Below, in pieces: positions 1-9,578 of a stretch of 64,000 nucleotides of DNA. The stretch covers positions 1,939,501 to 2,003,500 of the forward strand of contig NZ_CP014796.1 of assembly GCF_001969385.1 (NCBI RefSeq), written 5' to 3'. The translations under genes and the position numbers were made by a program. The first letter of the stretch is position 1. Each line of letters begins with the position of its first letter. The DNA comes from Salipiger profundus. GTDB taxonomy: Bacteria; Pseudomonadota; Alphaproteobacteria; Rhodobacterales; Rhodobacteraceae. Under the pieces are notes generated by a model, which did no database searches, had not been told where the DNA came from, and was given only the letters and a program-made list of their open reading frames with translations.

Positions 1-255
1 CACCAGCCAGTTGACCACCAGCGTCACCAGCAGCCCCTTGGGCTGGCGGGCGACCCCGGCCACCGCGCCGAAGTCGACGTTGACCATCATCGGGTAGACC
101 ATCGCCCAGATCAGCACCGCGACGACGAGGTTGATCGAGGCCACCTCGAGCCCGGCGATGGCCTGCATCAGGCCGGGTCCCATGGTGCCGATGGCGATAC
201 CCGAGACCATCGCGAGCGCGACCCAGAGGCTCAGAAGGCGTTCGAAGGTGCTCAT
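1..255 (-). CDS. acr3: ACR3-type arsenite efflux permease (N-terminal part, cut by window edge)
   Basis: Only the first 85 codons are in the window; the gene runs off the left edge. The visible protein starts [19 protein letters not shown] and has two hydrophobic segments followed by a YPMMVNVDF motif, typical of the ACR3 family of arsenite exporters (BART superfamily). ACR3 expels As(III) from the cytoplasm. The ATG overlaps the arsJ stop codon by 4 bases (ATGA), so it is the last visible gene of the ars operon and probably translationally coupled. It would export arsenite made by the ArsC domain encoded upstream. Family call is strong; completeness of the gene cannot be judged. Confidence 0.85.
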   Translation of the reverse strand, partial: MSTFERLLSLWVALAMVSGIAIGTMGPGLMQAIAGLEVASINLVVAVLIWAMVYPMMVNVDFGAVAGVARQPKGLLVTLVVNWLV

Positions 256-1517
256 GTGGCAATCTCCCCTGTGTCGGTGGTGAGGCGGCCCGAGGTCAGC
301 GCCGCCACGCCGACCATCGCCGAGGCGGTGCCCAGCACGAGGGGCAGGCCGCCGAGCTGGTAGGTGAGCCCCGACAGCAGCGTGCCCATCAGGCGACCGC
401 CGGCGTTGGCCATGTAGTAGAAACCCACGTCCATCGTGACCCGCTCGGAGCGGGTGAAGGCCAGGATCAGGTAGGAGTGCAGTGACGAGTTCACCGCGAA
501 GATCGCGCCGAAGACCAGCAGCCCCGCCACCAGCGTTGCGGTCAGCCAGGGCTCGGGTCCGGGGGCGAACAGTACGGCCAGGGTGAGCGCGGCAGGGATG
601 ACGAAGAGCGCACCCGCCCAGCCTCGGGCGGCGTGGATCAGCGCGCTCTCGGGGCGGGTCGCCGCGCGCAGGATCCGGGGCGCGCCGGCCTGCACCATGC
701 CGTAGAGGATGATCCAGACCGCCATGAAGGTGCCGATCAGGAAGAAGGCGGCGCGGTTGCCCGTCTCGCTGCCGTCCGACAGCACGGCGTAGAAGTAGAT
801 CGGGATGCCGACGACGAACCAGACGTCGCGCGCGCCGAACAGGAAGACCCGCGCCAGCGACAGCCAGTTCACGTTCGGCGACTTCGAGAAGACTTCGGAG
901 AATTTCGCGCCCTTGCGCCCCCGGGGCAGCCCCGAGGGCATGAAGAGCGCAACGGCGAGAAGGATCGCGGCAAGCACCGCTGCCATCGCGAGCACCGCCC
1001 AGCTGAAGCCGAGCGTGCCGAGCAGCAGCGCCCCGAGCAGGAAGCCAAAGCCCTTCACCGCGTTCTTCGAGCCGGTCAGCACCGCGACCCAGCGGAACAG
1101 CCCGCCGTGACCGGTGGGCGCCAGCAGCTTCACCGCCGATTTCGAGGACATCTTGGCAAGGTCCTTGGCGACGCCGCTTGCGCCCTGCACGCACATCACG
1201 AAGGCCACCGAGGCGCCAACCGCCCAGGAGGGATCGAGCTGCGCCAGCGCCAGCAGCGCCACCACCTGCAGCCCGAGCCCTGCGTAGAGTGTCGAGGTCA
1301 GCCCGAAGCGCGCGGCGATCCATCCGGCGGCGAGGTTGGTGACCATGCCGGCGATCTCGTAGAGGACGAAGAGATAGGCCAGCTGCACCGGCGAGAAGCC
1401 GAGCGTGTGGAAGTGCAGCAGCACCAGCATCCGCAGCGCGCCGTCGGTCAGCATGAAGGCCCAGTAGGCGGCGGTTACGGCGATATAGGCCGAGAGACCC
1501 TCGGGGCGGTGGGTCAA
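252..1517 (-). CDS. arsJ: ArsJ, MFS organoarsenical (1-arseno-3-phosphoglycerate) exporter
   Basis: A 421-residue major-facilitator protein with about 12 membrane segments. The N-terminal part ([19 protein letters not shown], about residues 15-33) and the [19 protein letters not shown] stretch are characteristic of ArsJ. Known role: ArsJ exports 1-arseno-3-phosphoglycerate, which the neighbouring GAPDH makes from arsenate and glyceraldehyde-3-phosphate. The likely start is TTG at 1517: it overlaps the GAPDH stop (TTGA) and has a GGAG about 7 bases upstream, while the next ATG would remove the first membrane segment. The stop overlaps the acr3 ATG. The arrangement gives a second arsenate route that needs no reduction to arsenite. 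Confidence 0.9.
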   Translation of the reverse strand: MTHRPEGLSAYIAVTAAYWAFMLTDGALRMLVLLHFHTLGFSPVQLAYLFVLYEIAGMVTNLAAGWIAARFGLTSTLYAGLGLQVVALLALAQLDPSWAVGASVAFVMCVQGASGVAKDLAKMSSKSAVKLLAPTGHGGLFRWVAVLTGSKNAVKGFGFLLGALLLGTLGFSWAVLAMAAVLAAILLAVALFMPSGLPRGRKGAKFSEVFSKSPNVNWLSLARVFLFGARDVWFVVGIPIYFYAVLSDGSETGNRAAFFLIGTFMAVWIILYGMVQAGAPRILRAATRPESALIHAARGWAGALFVIPAALTLAVLFAPGPEPWLTATLVAGLLVFGAIFAVNSSLHSYLILAFTRSERVTMDVGFYYMANAGGRLMGTLLSGLTYQLGGLPLVLGTASAMVGVAALTSGRLTTDTGEIAT

Positions 1518-2512
1518 AGCGCGGCTCCGACCATCAGCGCCACGTCCACCAGCCGATTGGCGTAGCCGAACTCGTTGTCATACCACGCGTAGACCTTCAC
1601 CTGCGTGCCGTCCACGACCATGGTCGAGGGCGCGTCGATGATCGAGGAGCGGGCGTCGTTGGTGTAATCCGTCGATACCAGCGGCCGGGTCTCGTAACCG
1701 AGGATGCCGGCGAGCGGGCCGTTGGCGGCGGCCTCGAAGGCGGCGTTGACCTCTTCGGCGGTGGTTTCGCGGGCGACCTCGAACACGCAGTCGGTGAGCG
1801 AGGCGTTGAGCAGCGGGACCCGCACGGCGTGACCGTTGAGTCGCCCCGCGAGCTCGGGGTAGATCAGGGTGATCGCAGTGGCCGAGCCGGTCGTCGTCGG
1901 GATCAGCGAGTTCAGCGCCGAGCGGGCGCGGCGCAGGTCCTTGGCGGGCCGGTCGACGATGGTCTGCGTGTTGGTCACGTCGTGGATCGTGGTGATCGCG
2001 CCGTGACGGATGCCGAAGGTCTCGTGGATCACCTTGACCACCGGCGCGAGGCAGTTGGTCGTGCAGGACGCGGCGGTGACGATGTCATGTGCGGCGGGGT
2101 CGTAGGTGCCGTCGTTGACACCGTAGACGATGTTGGCCGTCGGACCGTCCTTGACCGGTGCCGAGACCACCACCTTCTTCACGCCCGCCGCGAAGTAGGG
2201 TGCCAGTGCCGCCTCGGTCTTGAAGACGCCGGTGCAGTCGATGACCACGTCGACGCCCTCGAGCGGCAGTGCCCCGATGTCGCGTGTGCCGACGAAGGGC
2301 AGGCGGGTGCCGTCGATGGTGACGCTGTCCCTGTCATGCGCGAAATCCGCCTGCCAACGACCGTGCACCGTGTCGAACTCCAGCAGGTGGGCGTGCATCT
2401 CCGGGTCGCCCACGGCGTCGTTGATCCACGCGATCTCGGCGCCGCGGTCGAGCAGCGGTTTCAGCGCGAGCTTTCCGATGCGGCCAAGGCCGTTGAGCGC
2501 GTAGGTGGTCAT
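1514..2512 (-). CDS. ArsJ-associated glyceraldehyde-3-phosphate dehydrogenase
   Basis: A 332-residue type I GAPDH. It has an N-terminal Rossmann motif (NGLGRIGK, residues 7-14), the catalytic cysteine in ASCTTN (Cys150) and a C-terminal [11 protein letters not shown] segment. It couples arsenate or phosphate to glyceraldehyde-3-phosphate using NAD. Placed between arsR-arsC and arsJ, it is best read as the arsenic-specific paralogue that forms 1-arseno-3-phosphoglycerate for export, not the housekeeping glycolytic enzyme. The ATG at 2512 has a GGAGG seven bases upstream and overlaps the preceding stop by 4 bases. The arsenic role is inferred from context; the fold and catalytic residues are plain. 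Confidence 0.9.
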   Translation of the reverse strand: MTTYALNGLGRIGKLALKPLLDRGAEIAWINDAVGDPEMHAHLLEFDTVHGRWQADFAHDRDSVTIDGTRLPFVGTRDIGALPLEGVDVVIDCTGVFKTEAALAPYFAAGVKKVVVSAPVKDGPTANIVYGVNDGTYDPAAHDIVTAASCTTNCLAPVVKVIHETFGIRHGAITTIHDVTNTQTIVDRPAKDLRRARSALNSLIPTTTGSATAITLIYPELAGRLNGHAVRVPLLNASLTDCVFEVARETTAEEVNAAFEAAANGPLAGILGYETRPLVSTDYTNDARSSIIDAPSTMVVDGTQVKVYAWYDNEFGYANRLVDVALMVGAAL

Positions 2513-3342
2513 GCAAGTGCCTCCGGGGTGGTGCGTCCGATCTCGTCGACCGCGGATTGCAGCGCGATGCGGTCGAGGCTTTCCACCGGCAGTGCGACGA
2601 AGGCCTCGATCCGGCGCCTGAGCGCGCCATAGGCATGCTGGAAGGCAAGCGCCTTCTCGGCGTCGGTGCCCTCGGCCTTCACCGGGTCAGGCATGCCCCA
2701 GTGGCCGCTGACGGGCTGGCCCTCCCAGGCCGGGCAGTCCTCGTTGGCCGCCTGGTTGCAGACGGTGAACACGAAGTCGAGCCCGGGCGCTTCGGGGCCG
2801 GAGAATTCCGAGACGTTCTTGGCCCGCAGCGCCGAGATGTCGTGGCCCTTGTCCTGCAGCACCTTCAGCGCGAAGGGGTTCAGCTCGGAGGAGGGGCGGG
2901 TGCCGGCGGAGTGCACGTTGAACCGGTCTCCGGCAATGTCGCGCAGGATGGACTCGGCAAAGATCGACCGTGCGGAATTGCCGGTGCAGATGAAGAGGAC
3001 GTTGAACTTGCGATCAGGCATGGGGGCAGGTCCTGTGCTGAGAGGCATGCAGAGCTCGGGGCGGCCACGGCAGCAATCGGTGAGCAGGTGGCTGAACATC
3101 CGTTGCACGTTGGCCATGTCGATGGCGTAGAGAAGCGAGGTTCCCGCGCGCTCCTGTCCGACCAGCCCGGCCCGCTGAAGCGCCGCAAGATAGGTGGACA
3201 TGGTGCTTGCCTTGATGTCCAGCGTCGCCGCAAGCTCGCCGGCCGGCACGTGGTCGGGATACCGGCGCATGAGCAGGCGGAACAGCGCGAGGCGCTGCGG
3301 GTGGCCCAGGGTGGCCAGCTGGTCAGGAATCTCTTTTTCCAT
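2509..3342 (-). CDS. ArsR-ArsC fusion: arsenic-responsive repressor joined to arsenate reductase
   Basis: A 277-residue two-domain protein. Residues 1-95 are an ArsR/SmtB winged helix ([13 protein letters not shown]; recognition helix near [12 protein letters not shown]) ending in Cys90, Cys91 and Cys98, a spacing like the C-terminal As(III) sites of Acidithiobacillus-type ArsR. Residues 113-277 are a low-molecular-weight-phosphatase-type arsenate reductase with P-loop CTGNSARS (Cys119), a second pair Cys195/Cys203 as in thioredoxin-coupled ArsC, and a general-acid Asp in MPDP (about 219). It heads the operon and would both repress it and reduce arsenate. The ATG at 3342 has no Shine-Dalgarno and a palindrome touches it, suggesting a leaderless or very short-leader transcript. 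There is no stop or frameshift between the domains, so this is a true fusion. Confidence 0.88.
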   Translation of the reverse strand: MEKEIPDQLATLGHPQRLALFRLLMRRYPDHVPAGELAATLDIKASTMSTYLAALQRAGLVGQERAGTSLLYAIDMANVQRMFSHLLTDCCRGRPELCMPLSTGPAPMPDRKFNVLFICTGNSARSIFAESILRDIAGDRFNVHSAGTRPSSELNPFALKVLQDKGHDISALRAKNVSEFSGPEAPGLDFVFTVCNQAANEDCPAWEGQPVSGHWGMPDPVKAEGTDAEKALAFQHAYGALRRRIEAFVALPVESLDRIALQSAVDEIGRTTPEALA

Positions 3343-3363
3343 ATTTCATGTATTTTTGAAATA
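3342..3363 (-). promoter_or_regulatory. Candidate ArsR operator and promoter of the ars operon
   Basis: An inverted repeat with 7-base arms (TATTTCA at 3342-3348 and TGAAATA at 3357-3363, 8-base spacer) abuts the start codon of the ArsR-ArsC gene. ArsR-family operators are A/T-rich palindromes at their own promoter, so autoregulation is the natural reading. On the minus strand a weak promoter (TTGCGC at 3377-3372, 17 bases, AATACA at 3354-3349) would start transcription at about the ATG and put the -10 inside the palindrome. The repeat is directly visible; operator and promoter roles are inferred. Confidence 0.45.
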
Positions 3364-3393
3364 ATCGTCCGGCGCAAGTGAATGTTCTGTAAC

Positions 3394-3429
3394 AGCCCGG
3401 CCGGGAGCACCGGCCTGGCCGGGCTTTTT
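3394..3429 (+). terminator. Terminator-like hairpin facing the TonB receptor gene
   Basis: A 9-bp stem (AGCCCGGCC at 3394-3402, GGCCGGGCT at 3417-3425) is followed on the plus strand by TTTT. The inner bases can form a competing stem (GGCCGG at 3399-3404 with CCGGCC at 3410-3415). It lies between the divergent ars promoter and the plus-strand receptor gene, with no plus-strand gene upstream to terminate. It may block antisense or read-through transcription, or be an attenuator in a receptor leader. Confidence 0.4.
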
Positions 3430-3561
3430 CTCTCACGAGTGCCGCATGAGGCGGCATCGGAATGCGACTTTTCAGGGCGCTCGCAAAACCTGACAAAATT
3501 AGTTTGATTCTGTTTCGGCGCTGTGAAAGAAGCGAAGCGGGACAGTTAAGGAGACATTGAA

Positions 3562-5634
3562 ATGCATGTATCGCGTTTGGCCATGGCCATCGCGCTCGGC
3601 AGCGCTGTGCCTGCGGGCGCGCAACAGGCTGACGGGCTGGCTCTGGGCACACTTGTCCTGGAGGCGGAAAGCGACACGACCCTGCTTCAGGACGGCTACG
3701 TCGCCGAAGCCGGCCGGGATGCCACGAAGGTCGACACGCCCATCGCCGACATCCCGCAGGCGATCAGCACCATCACCCAGGATCAGGCCGAGGACCAGCA
3801 GCCGCGCACGCTGCTCGAGTCGCTGAGCTACTCCTCGGGTGCGAGCGTGACGAACTTCGCCTTCGACACGCGCTATGACGCGATCTACCTGCGCGGTTTC
3901 CCGGCCTATTACACCGGCCTGTTCCGGGACGGGCTGCGGCAGGTCAACGGGCCCTCGGCGTGGTATCGCAACGAGCCCTACACCTTCGAGGGCGTCTCCG
4001 TGATGAAGGGGCCGGCGTCCTCGCTCTACGGTGTGAGCGGCCCCGGCGGGATCGTCAACATCGTCTCGAAACGACCGAAGGAAGAGCAGTTCCGCGAGCT
4101 GAAGCTCACCACCGGCACCGACGACCGGGCAGAACTGGCCTTTGACTTCACCGGACCGCTCGACGACGACGGTCGGCTGCAATACCGGCTCACGGGCCTG
4201 CTACGCGATGCAGATACGCCGCTCGACGGCTACAAGGACGACAAGACGCTGATCGCGCCGGCGCTGAGCTGGCAGATGACGGACCGCACCCGCGTCACCT
4301 TCCTCGGGGAATATTCCAAGTCCACCGTGGGCGGCACGGCCTCCTACTACAACCCGAGCTACGGCGAGGCGTCCGAGATCTACAACGGCGATCCGGACTA
4401 CAACGATTTCGACCAGGAGCAGTACCGCCTCGGCTACGAGATCGAACACGAGCTCACCGACACGATCACCCTGCGCCAGAACCTGCGCTATTCCGAGATC
4501 GACGCCGATCTCGAATACAGCGGCTTCTATGATGGCGGGTCCGCCGGGCTGCTGCGCTACTGGGGGCACTACCTCGAGGACATGGAGGTTCTTGCCGTCG
4601 ACACGATGGCCGAGGCGGTCTTTGCCACCGGCGCGGTGGATCACACGCTTGTTGCGGGGATCGACTATTCGCATTCCGACTACGACGCCTACTCGGTCGT
4701 GGGATACGGGTCGGCGGCCGAGACCGACGCGATGGACGTGCCCTATTCCGATGGCCAGGAAACCGACCAGCTTGGGGTCTACCTGCATGACCAGATGGTG
4801 GCGGGGCCGTGGACGGTGTTCCTCAGCGGCCGCTACGACTGGGTCGACATCACCTCGCGCGCGGCCTCCGGCGACGAGACCGACACCTCGGACGAGGCCT
4901 TCTCGGGCCGTATCGGTGCCTCCTACCGGATCAACCCGCAGCTCAGCGTCTTCGCAAACCTGTCGAGCTCGTTCTCGCCGAACGTCGGCGTGGTCTATGA
5001 CGACGTGACCTCGGACGAGAGCCGTCCGGCCGAACCGACGCGTGCCCTGCAGAAGGAGATCGGCGTCAAGTACGAGGTTCCCGGCACCGAAAGCCTGATC
5101 ACCGCGTCGCTCTTCGACATCGCCCAGGAAGACGGGGTTGTGTTCGACACCTCGACCGGCATCAACAAGCAGCGCCAGCTCGACCTGCGCTCGCGCGGGG
5201 TCGAGATCGAGGGGCAGTTCAACTTCGCGCACGGCCTGCGGGTCGTCGGCTCCTACACCTATCTCGACATGGAGATCGAGGAGGGCGCGGCGGGCACCGA
5301 TGGCAACACGCTGTCGGCCACACCCAACCATACGGCCTCGCTCTGGGGCTTCTGGGAGCCGCAGACCGGCCCGCTCGAAGGCTTCGGCTTCGGCGGCGGC
5401 CTGCGCTACGTCGGCGAAAGCTGGGGCGACGACACGAACACGTTCGAGAACGACGCCTACGTGTTCACCGATCTCGCCATGTCCTACGACTTCGGACAGC
5501 AGGGCTTTGACGGGGTGCAGCTCCAGGTCAACGTCAAGAACGTCTTCGACGAAACCGGACAGACCTGCAGCGCCGGCTACTGCTACCGTTACGAAGGCCG
5601 CACGGCGACGGCCAGCGTGCGCTACCGCTTCTGA
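3562..5634 (+). CDS. TonB-dependent siderophore receptor (outer membrane)
   Basis: A 690-residue protein with a short signal peptide (about residues 1-20, ending PAGAQ), a TonB-box-like TLVLEA segment (about 30-35), a plug domain (about 50-160) with LRGF and [15 protein letters not shown] motifs, and a beta barrel ending in Tyr-Arg-Phe (RYRF). This is the FhuA/FoxA-like TonB-siderophore receptor pattern, for ferric-siderophore entry across the outer membrane. The start at 3562 has AAGGAG 8 bases upstream. It overlaps the next gene by one base (TGATG) and heads an uptake operon. The siderophore cannot be named. I saw no clear Fur, RirA or Irr box upstream. Confidence 0.9.
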   Translation: MHVSRLAMAIALGSAVPAGAQQADGLALGTLVLEAESDTTLLQDGYVAEAGRDATKVDTPIADIPQAISTITQDQAEDQQPRTLLESLSYSSGASVTNFAFDTRYDAIYLRGFPAYYTGLFRDGLRQVNGPSAWYRNEPYTFEGVSVMKGPASSLYGVSGPGGIVNIVSKRPKEEQFRELKLTTGTDDRAELAFDFTGPLDDDGRLQYRLTGLLRDADTPLDGYKDDKTLIAPALSWQMTDRTRVTFLGEYSKSTVGGTASYYNPSYGEASEIYNGDPDYNDFDQEQYRLGYEIEHELTDTITLRQNLRYSEIDADLEYSGFYDGGSAGLLRYWGHYLEDMEVLAVDTMAEAVFATGAVDHTLVAGIDYSHSDYDAYSVVGYGSAAETDAMDVPYSDGQETDQLGVYLHDQMVAGPWTVFLSGRYDWVDITSRAASGDETDTSDEAFSGRIGASYRINPQLSVFANLSSSFSPNVGVVYDDVTSDESRPAEPTRALQKEIGVKYEVPGTESLITASLFDIAQEDGVVFDTSTGINKQRQLDLRSRGVEIEGQFNFAHGLRVVGSYTYLDMEIEEGAAGTDGNTLSATPNHTASLWGFWEPQTGPLEGFGFGGGLRYVGESWGDDTNTFENDAYVFTDLAMSYDFGQQGFDGVQLQVNVKNVFDETGQTCSAGYCYRYEGRTATASVRYRF

Positions 5635-6854
5635 TGACGGAGCGGCGCCAGACCCTCGGCACCGTCGGCGCGATCGGCGGTGTCTACGTCGCCCAGAGCG
5701 TCCTGGGCGGCGTGACCTGGACCGGGCTTCCCGGCGTCCTGCGGTCGCAGGAGCTTCCGCTCGACCGGATCGGGCTGGTGTCGCTGCTGGTGCTGCCCTG
5801 GGCGCTCAAGTTCCTCTGGGCGCCCGCGGTCGAACGCTTCCGGCTGCCGGCGATGGGGCGTGACCGGTCGGGGGCCATCGTGCTGCTGGGCGTGGCGGTT
5901 GTGATCGCCATGCTCGTCGTCGCGGGCCTTGTCGGGCCGTCGCCGGTGCTGCCGGTCCTGGCGGTGCTGATGGTTGCCGCCTTCGCCACGGCGACGGTGG
6001 ATATCGCCTGCGACGGCTACGTGGTCGCCGCGCTCTCGGGCACGCGCTACGGCTGGGGCAACGCCGCGCAGGTGGGCGGTGCCTATCTGGGCTCCGCCAT
6101 CGGCGGCGGGGTCTTCCTGATCCTCGTCGACCATGCCGGCTGGACGGTCGGGACATGGGCAATGGCCGCGACCATTCTCGCCATCTGCCTGCCCTTCGTC
6201 TTTGTCGCGAGCCGTGCGACCCCGGCGCGGCGCAGCCACGTGCCGCGACTTCGCAGCGCGCTTGCCCGCCCCGAGGTTCGGCGCGGCCTCGTCATCGCGG
6301 CGCTCTACGTGGTGGCGCAGAAGACCGCCATGGGGCTATTCGGCCCGTTCTTCATAGATGCCGGCTACGATCTGGGCGCGCTCGGCCTGCTGAGCGGGCT
6401 CGGCAGTCTGACGCTCGGCCTGGTGGGGGCGCTGGGCGGCGGCGCGCTGGTGCGACGCTTCTCGGCACGGCCGGTGCTCGTTGGGGCGGTGATCGCGCAG
6501 GCCCTGCTGCTGCTCGTGGTCGCCCTTTCAGCCGGAGCCGTCTGGCTGCAACCCGCCACCGTCGCCCCGGTGGCGATGGTCCTGAGCGCGGCGGTCATGG
6601 CGCTCGGGTTCGTGGCGCTCTACGGCCAGTTCATGTCCTGGTCCGATCCGCGCCAGGGCGGGGTCGACTTCACCCTGTTCCAATGCATGGACGCCGGGGT
6701 GAGCATGGTGGCCGGGCTTTCGGCCGGGGTCGTCGCCGAGCATCTCGGCTACGCGGCATTTTTCGGCATCTCCTGTGGCCTCTCACTGGCCGTTCTCCCC
6801 GCGATCTGGCGCGCAACCGCCAGACATTCCACGACGGAGGCTTCGCTTGCCTGA
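5634..6854 (+). CDS. RhtX/FptX-type MFS siderophore importer (inner membrane)
   Basis: A 406-residue major-facilitator protein with about 12 membrane segments. The N-terminal stretch with [16 protein letters not shown] (about residues 45-60) is the signature of the single-polypeptide RhtX/FptX siderophore importers. These carry ferric siderophore from periplasm to cytoplasm without an ABC transporter. The ATG shares one base with the receptor stop, so translation is coupled. With the reductase gene downstream it completes an uptake path. It could instead export something, but family resemblance and gene order favour import. Confidence 0.82.
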   Translation: MTERRQTLGTVGAIGGVYVAQSVLGGVTWTGLPGVLRSQELPLDRIGLVSLLVLPWALKFLWAPAVERFRLPAMGRDRSGAIVLLGVAVVIAMLVVAGLVGPSPVLPVLAVLMVAAFATATVDIACDGYVVAALSGTRYGWGNAAQVGGAYLGSAIGGGVFLILVDHAGWTVGTWAMAATILAICLPFVFVASRATPARRSHVPRLRSALARPEVRRGLVIAALYVVAQKTAMGLFGPFFIDAGYDLGALGLLSGLGSLTLGLVGALGGGALVRRFSARPVLVGAVIAQALLLLVVALSAGAVWLQPATVAPVAMVLSAAVMALGFVALYGQFMSWSDPRQGGVDFTLFQCMDAGVSMVAGLSAGVVAEHLGYAAFFGISCGLSLAVLPAIWRATARHSTTEASLA

Positions 6855-7887
6855 ACTCAAGACCTCTACCCCGATTGACAGCGCAGCCTTCGCGCCGCTT
6901 CGCCAGGCCGCGCTAGAGCAGGCGCAGTCCTTCGATCTGCCCGTGCTTCACGATGATGCCTCGGGCGTTTCGGTGCAGAGCGTCTACGGACGCATGACCC
7001 TGCGCGTCGACCGTCGGGGCGCCTGCGCCGCCGAGATCATCGCGGAGCGGGCAGATTTCCTGCAGACGCTGAAGGACAGTCTCGTCGGTCAGCTCGACGC
7101 GGCCTGCCCGGGGGCCGCGCGTGCCCTGCGCTGGTCCGACGGTGCAGGAGAGGGGGCGCTGCCGGCAAATGCCCGCCTGATGACCGTGCACGATGTGTCC
7201 GACCTCGGCTGCGGCTTTCTCCGGGTGACGCTTTCCGGCGACGTCTCGCGCTTTTCCGAAGATTCGATCCATTTTCGGCTCGGCCTGCCGCCCTCCGGCG
7301 CGCATCGCCCGGTCTGGCCACAGGTTGGAGCGAACGGGGCAACGGTCTGGCCGAAAGGCGAGCAGGCCCTGCACCTGCCGGTCTACACCGCCCGCAAAGT
7401 CAGCAAGGACACAGGGCTGCTCGAGATCGACATCTTCAAGCACGAGGGAGGGCGCGCGACCGAATGGGCGTCCTCGGCCGGCCCCGGCGAGGAGGTTGTT
7501 GCCGTCGGCCCCGGCGGAGGCGGCTCGACGGTGACAGGGCCGATCGACGGTTATGCCGACGACACGGCGTTTCCGGCCGTCGCCCGCATCCTCGAAGACA
7601 ACCCAGACCTTTCCGGTAAAATTCGCCTGTATCCGAGCGGGCCGGAGAGCCGGGACTATGCATTCCCGGCGCATCCCGGGGTTGCGATGGAGATGCACGC
7701 CCCGTCGCGCCGGGAGGCCATGGCCGAAGACGCCTGTGCCGGGATGGAGGCAGGCGACGACATGTTCCTCTGGTTCGCGGGCGAACGCAGGCAGGCGGAC
7801 AGCGTGCGCAAGGCCTGGAAACAGCGCGGCGGCGATACGGGGCGCGCTTACGTGGCGGCCTACTGGCAGGACAACAGGCCTCTTTAG
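6847..7887 (+). CDS. Siderophore-interacting protein (FAD-dependent ferric-siderophore reductase) with DUF2218 N-terminus
   Basis: A 346-residue protein in three parts: an N-terminal DUF2218-like domain (about residues 8-90), an FAD-binding domain (about 105-215, with the PVYTAR flavin motif near 178) and a SIP C-terminal NAD(P)H domain. It would reduce ferric siderophore in the cytoplasm to release iron. The preferred start is TTG at 6847: it has GGAGG 6 bases upstream and overlaps the importer stop by 8 bases. An in-frame ATG at 6775 would overlap the importer by 80 bases and has no matching ribosome site. It is the last gene of the three-gene uptake operon. No siderophore biosynthesis gene is nearby. 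Confidence 0.87.
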   Translation: MPELKTSTPIDSAAFAPLRQAALEQAQSFDLPVLHDDASGVSVQSVYGRMTLRVDRRGACAAEIIAERADFLQTLKDSLVGQLDAACPGAARALRWSDGAGEGALPANARLMTVHDVSDLGCGFLRVTLSGDVSRFSEDSIHFRLGLPPSGAHRPVWPQVGANGATVWPKGEQALHLPVYTARKVSKDTGLLEIDIFKHEGGRATEWASSAGPGEEVVAVGPGGGGSTVTGPIDGYADDTAFPAVARILEDNPDLSGKIRLYPSGPESRDYAFPAHPGVAMEMHAPSRREAMAEDACAGMEAGDDMFLWFAGERRQADSVRKAWKQRGGDTGRAYVAAYWQDNRPL

Positions 7888-8283
7888 AAGGGCTTTGCTT
7901 CTTGCTGGCGCCGGAAGCTCTCGAATCGATCGGCGCGATGCCCGGCTGTCCCGGGCCGTCCTGCCGAGATGCCTCAAGGTGGGAAGTGCCGTCCACCCGT
8001 GCCGGGCCGCGGCGGTGACCTCCGCACGCTGTGCGATGTCGATTGGTGGGAGCTCGGTGATCGCGTATCCCGGCGCGGAATGGGTCCCACCCATGACTGC
8101 GCTGGCCGCTTACCGGCCATCCTCGGGTTTGACATGGGATAAGGGCGGCGAGGCCCTCAGTGCACCAATGGCTTGGGCCGCGGCAGCACGAGATTTGTAA
8201 GGGAAAACAGCACCCGCCTGCGCTGTAGAAGCAAATCCTCTGACGAAGAGGGCAGAGCTATCTGGTGCTTTTCATTGGAGTAA
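7888..8283. other. 396-base stretch with no recognised gene
   Basis: Between the siderophore operon and tRNA-Ala there is no convincing coding region on either strand. Short open frames exist but lack ribosome sites and resemble nothing I know. There is no clear terminator after the reductase gene. A loose inverted repeat (AGCACC near 8200, GGTGCT near 8260) lies 3' of the tRNA gene and could be its transcription end. A gene remnant or small RNA is possible but not supported. Confidence 0.4.
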
Positions 8284-8359
<76 letters not shown>

Positions 8360-8391
8360 ATCATGTTGCCGTCTCCGGCGTCGTGCGGCGT

Positions 8392-8420
8392 GATCTACGC
8401 AAAGCCGCGGGCGGGTTCAA
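8392..8420 (-). promoter_or_regulatory. Promoter of tRNA-Ala
   Basis: On the minus strand TTGAAC (8420-8415), a 17-base spacer and TAGATC (8397-8392) end 32 bases before the tRNA. The same -10 hexamer and spacing occur at the tRNA-Arg gene in this window. The -35 box lies inside a large inverted repeat (GCGGGCGG 8407-8414, CCGCCCGC 8433-8440) that follows the upstream gene. Confidence 0.6.
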
Positions 8421-8458
8421 GAGGAAATTTCACCGCCCGCGACAGAAATTCCGAGAGC

Positions 8459-8779
8459 TCAGCTCTCGTCGTCCTCGTTCGAGACATCGGCGATCTCGTC
8501 GAGCGAAACGTTGTCGTCGTCATCGTCCTCGAGGACATCGTCATCTTCGAGATCGACGTCGACGTCGTCTTCCAGAACTTCCGATTCCTCGGTGTCCTCT
8601 TTCGAGGCCTTGCGCTTCGCGCCGTCGGCCGCGTCCGCGACGAGCATCGCGCGCTTGCCGGTGTCCAGCTCCAGAACCTCGCCCGTGTAGGGGCTGACGA
8701 TCGGATCCTTGTTCAGGTCATAAAAGCGCTTGCCCGTCGTCGGGCAGACGCGCTTCGTACCCCATTCTTCCTTGGGCAT
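8459..8779 (-). CDS. FYDLN-acid-tail protein (TIGR02300 family)
   Basis: A 106-residue protein. The first 45 residues carry the family core (WGTKRVCPTTGKRFYDLN, then PIVSPYTGE). From about residue 62 the tail is almost all Asp, Glu, Ser and Val, giving a very acidic, probably disordered C-terminus. The family is conserved in Alphaproteobacteria and has no established function; the CPTTGKRFYDL core resembles half of a zinc-ribbon. The start at 8779 is chosen because it begins the conserved core (MPKEEWGTK) and has AAGGGG upstream; an in-frame ATG 18 codons earlier adds residues the family lacks. It stands alone upstream of tRNA-Ala on the same strand. Confidence 0.85.
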   Translation of the reverse strand: MPKEEWGTKRVCPTTGKRFYDLNKDPIVSPYTGEVLELDTGKRAMLVADAADGAKRKASKEDTEESEVLEDDVDVDLEDDDVLEDDDDDNVSLDEIADVSNEDDES

Positions 8780-8885
8780 GGGTGATCCCCTTCCGCTTGT
8801 CCGGTCATGTCGACAATCCGCGCCCTCTGCCATATCACGGGCACGCTGTCAAAGGCATAAGTCATCTTGGTTCGAGGCTGAGGAT

Positions 8886-9578
8886 ATGGGGCAGATCACG
8901 CTTCCTGGCAACCCGCCGATCGCGGTCGTGCTGCGCCGCTCGGCGCAAGCGCGGCGGCTGTCGCTGCGGCTCAGCCAGATCGACGGGCGGGTCACGCTGA
9001 CCATGCCGCGCCGGCTGCCCGAGCGCGAGGCCCTGGGCTTCCTGCGCGAAAAGGAGGCCTGGCTGCGCGGCCACCTCGAGGCGCGCGGTGCCGATGTGGC
9101 GGTGGGGCTTGGTGCGGTGCTGCCTGTCGAGGGCGTGGCGCGGCTGCTGAAACCCGGGCAGGGGCGTGCGGTGACGCTTGGTACGGACGCGATCGAGGTG
9201 CCGGGCGCGGCCGAGCGCGTGCCGGCGCGGGTGCAGGGCTGGCTGCGCACGCTGGCCCGCGACCGGCTGGCAGAGGCCTCGGACCGCCATGCCGCGGCGC
9301 TCGGGCGGCCCTATACCAAGCTCACGCTGCGGGACACGCGGTCGCGCTGGGGGTCCTGCACCGCCGACGGCGCGCTGATGTATTCCTGGCGGCTGGTGCT
9401 CGCCCCGCCCGAGGTGCTCGACTACGTCGCGGCCCACGAGGTGGCGCACCTGGCCGAGATGAACCACAGCGGCGCCTTCTGGGCGGTGGTGGAACGGCTC
9501 TACGGCGACTGGCGCCCGGCCCGGAACTGGCTGCGCGACGAAGGCGGCGGGCTGCACCGCTACCGTTTCTCGGATTGA
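8886..9578 (+). CDS. YgjP/SprT-like metal-dependent hydrolase (DUF45, M48-type)
   Basis: A 230-residue DUF45 protein. The C-terminal half has RSRWGSC, then the zinc motif HEVAH followed by MNHSGAFW, which supplies a third histidine. The N-terminal half is a beta-rich domain (RRSAQARRLSLRL) usual in YgjP relatives. Members are annotated as predicted metallopeptidases; E. coli YgjP has been reported as a UTP pyrophosphatase, so the substrate here is open. The ATG at 8886 is chosen because the conserved domain begins right after it. The gene ends 33 bases before a GntR regulator on the same strand, and that regulator's -35 box overlaps its stop codon. Confidence 0.82.
   Translation: MGQITLPGNPPIAVVLRRSAQARRLSLRLSQIDGRVTLTMPRRLPEREALGFLREKEAWLRGHLEARGADVAVGLGAVLPVEGVARLLKPGQGRAVTLGTDAIEVPGAAERVPARVQGWLRTLARDRLAEASDRHAAALGRPYTKLTLRDTRSRWGSCTADGALMYSWRLVLAPPEVLDYVAAHEVAHLAEMNHSGAFWAVVERLYGDWRPARNWLRDEGGGLHRYRFSD

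Noticed and set aside
3430..3561. Iron-responsive operator upstream of the siderophore receptor
   Set aside because: I looked for Fur, RirA and Irr-type boxes and found no convincing match; A/T-rich stretches alone are not enough.
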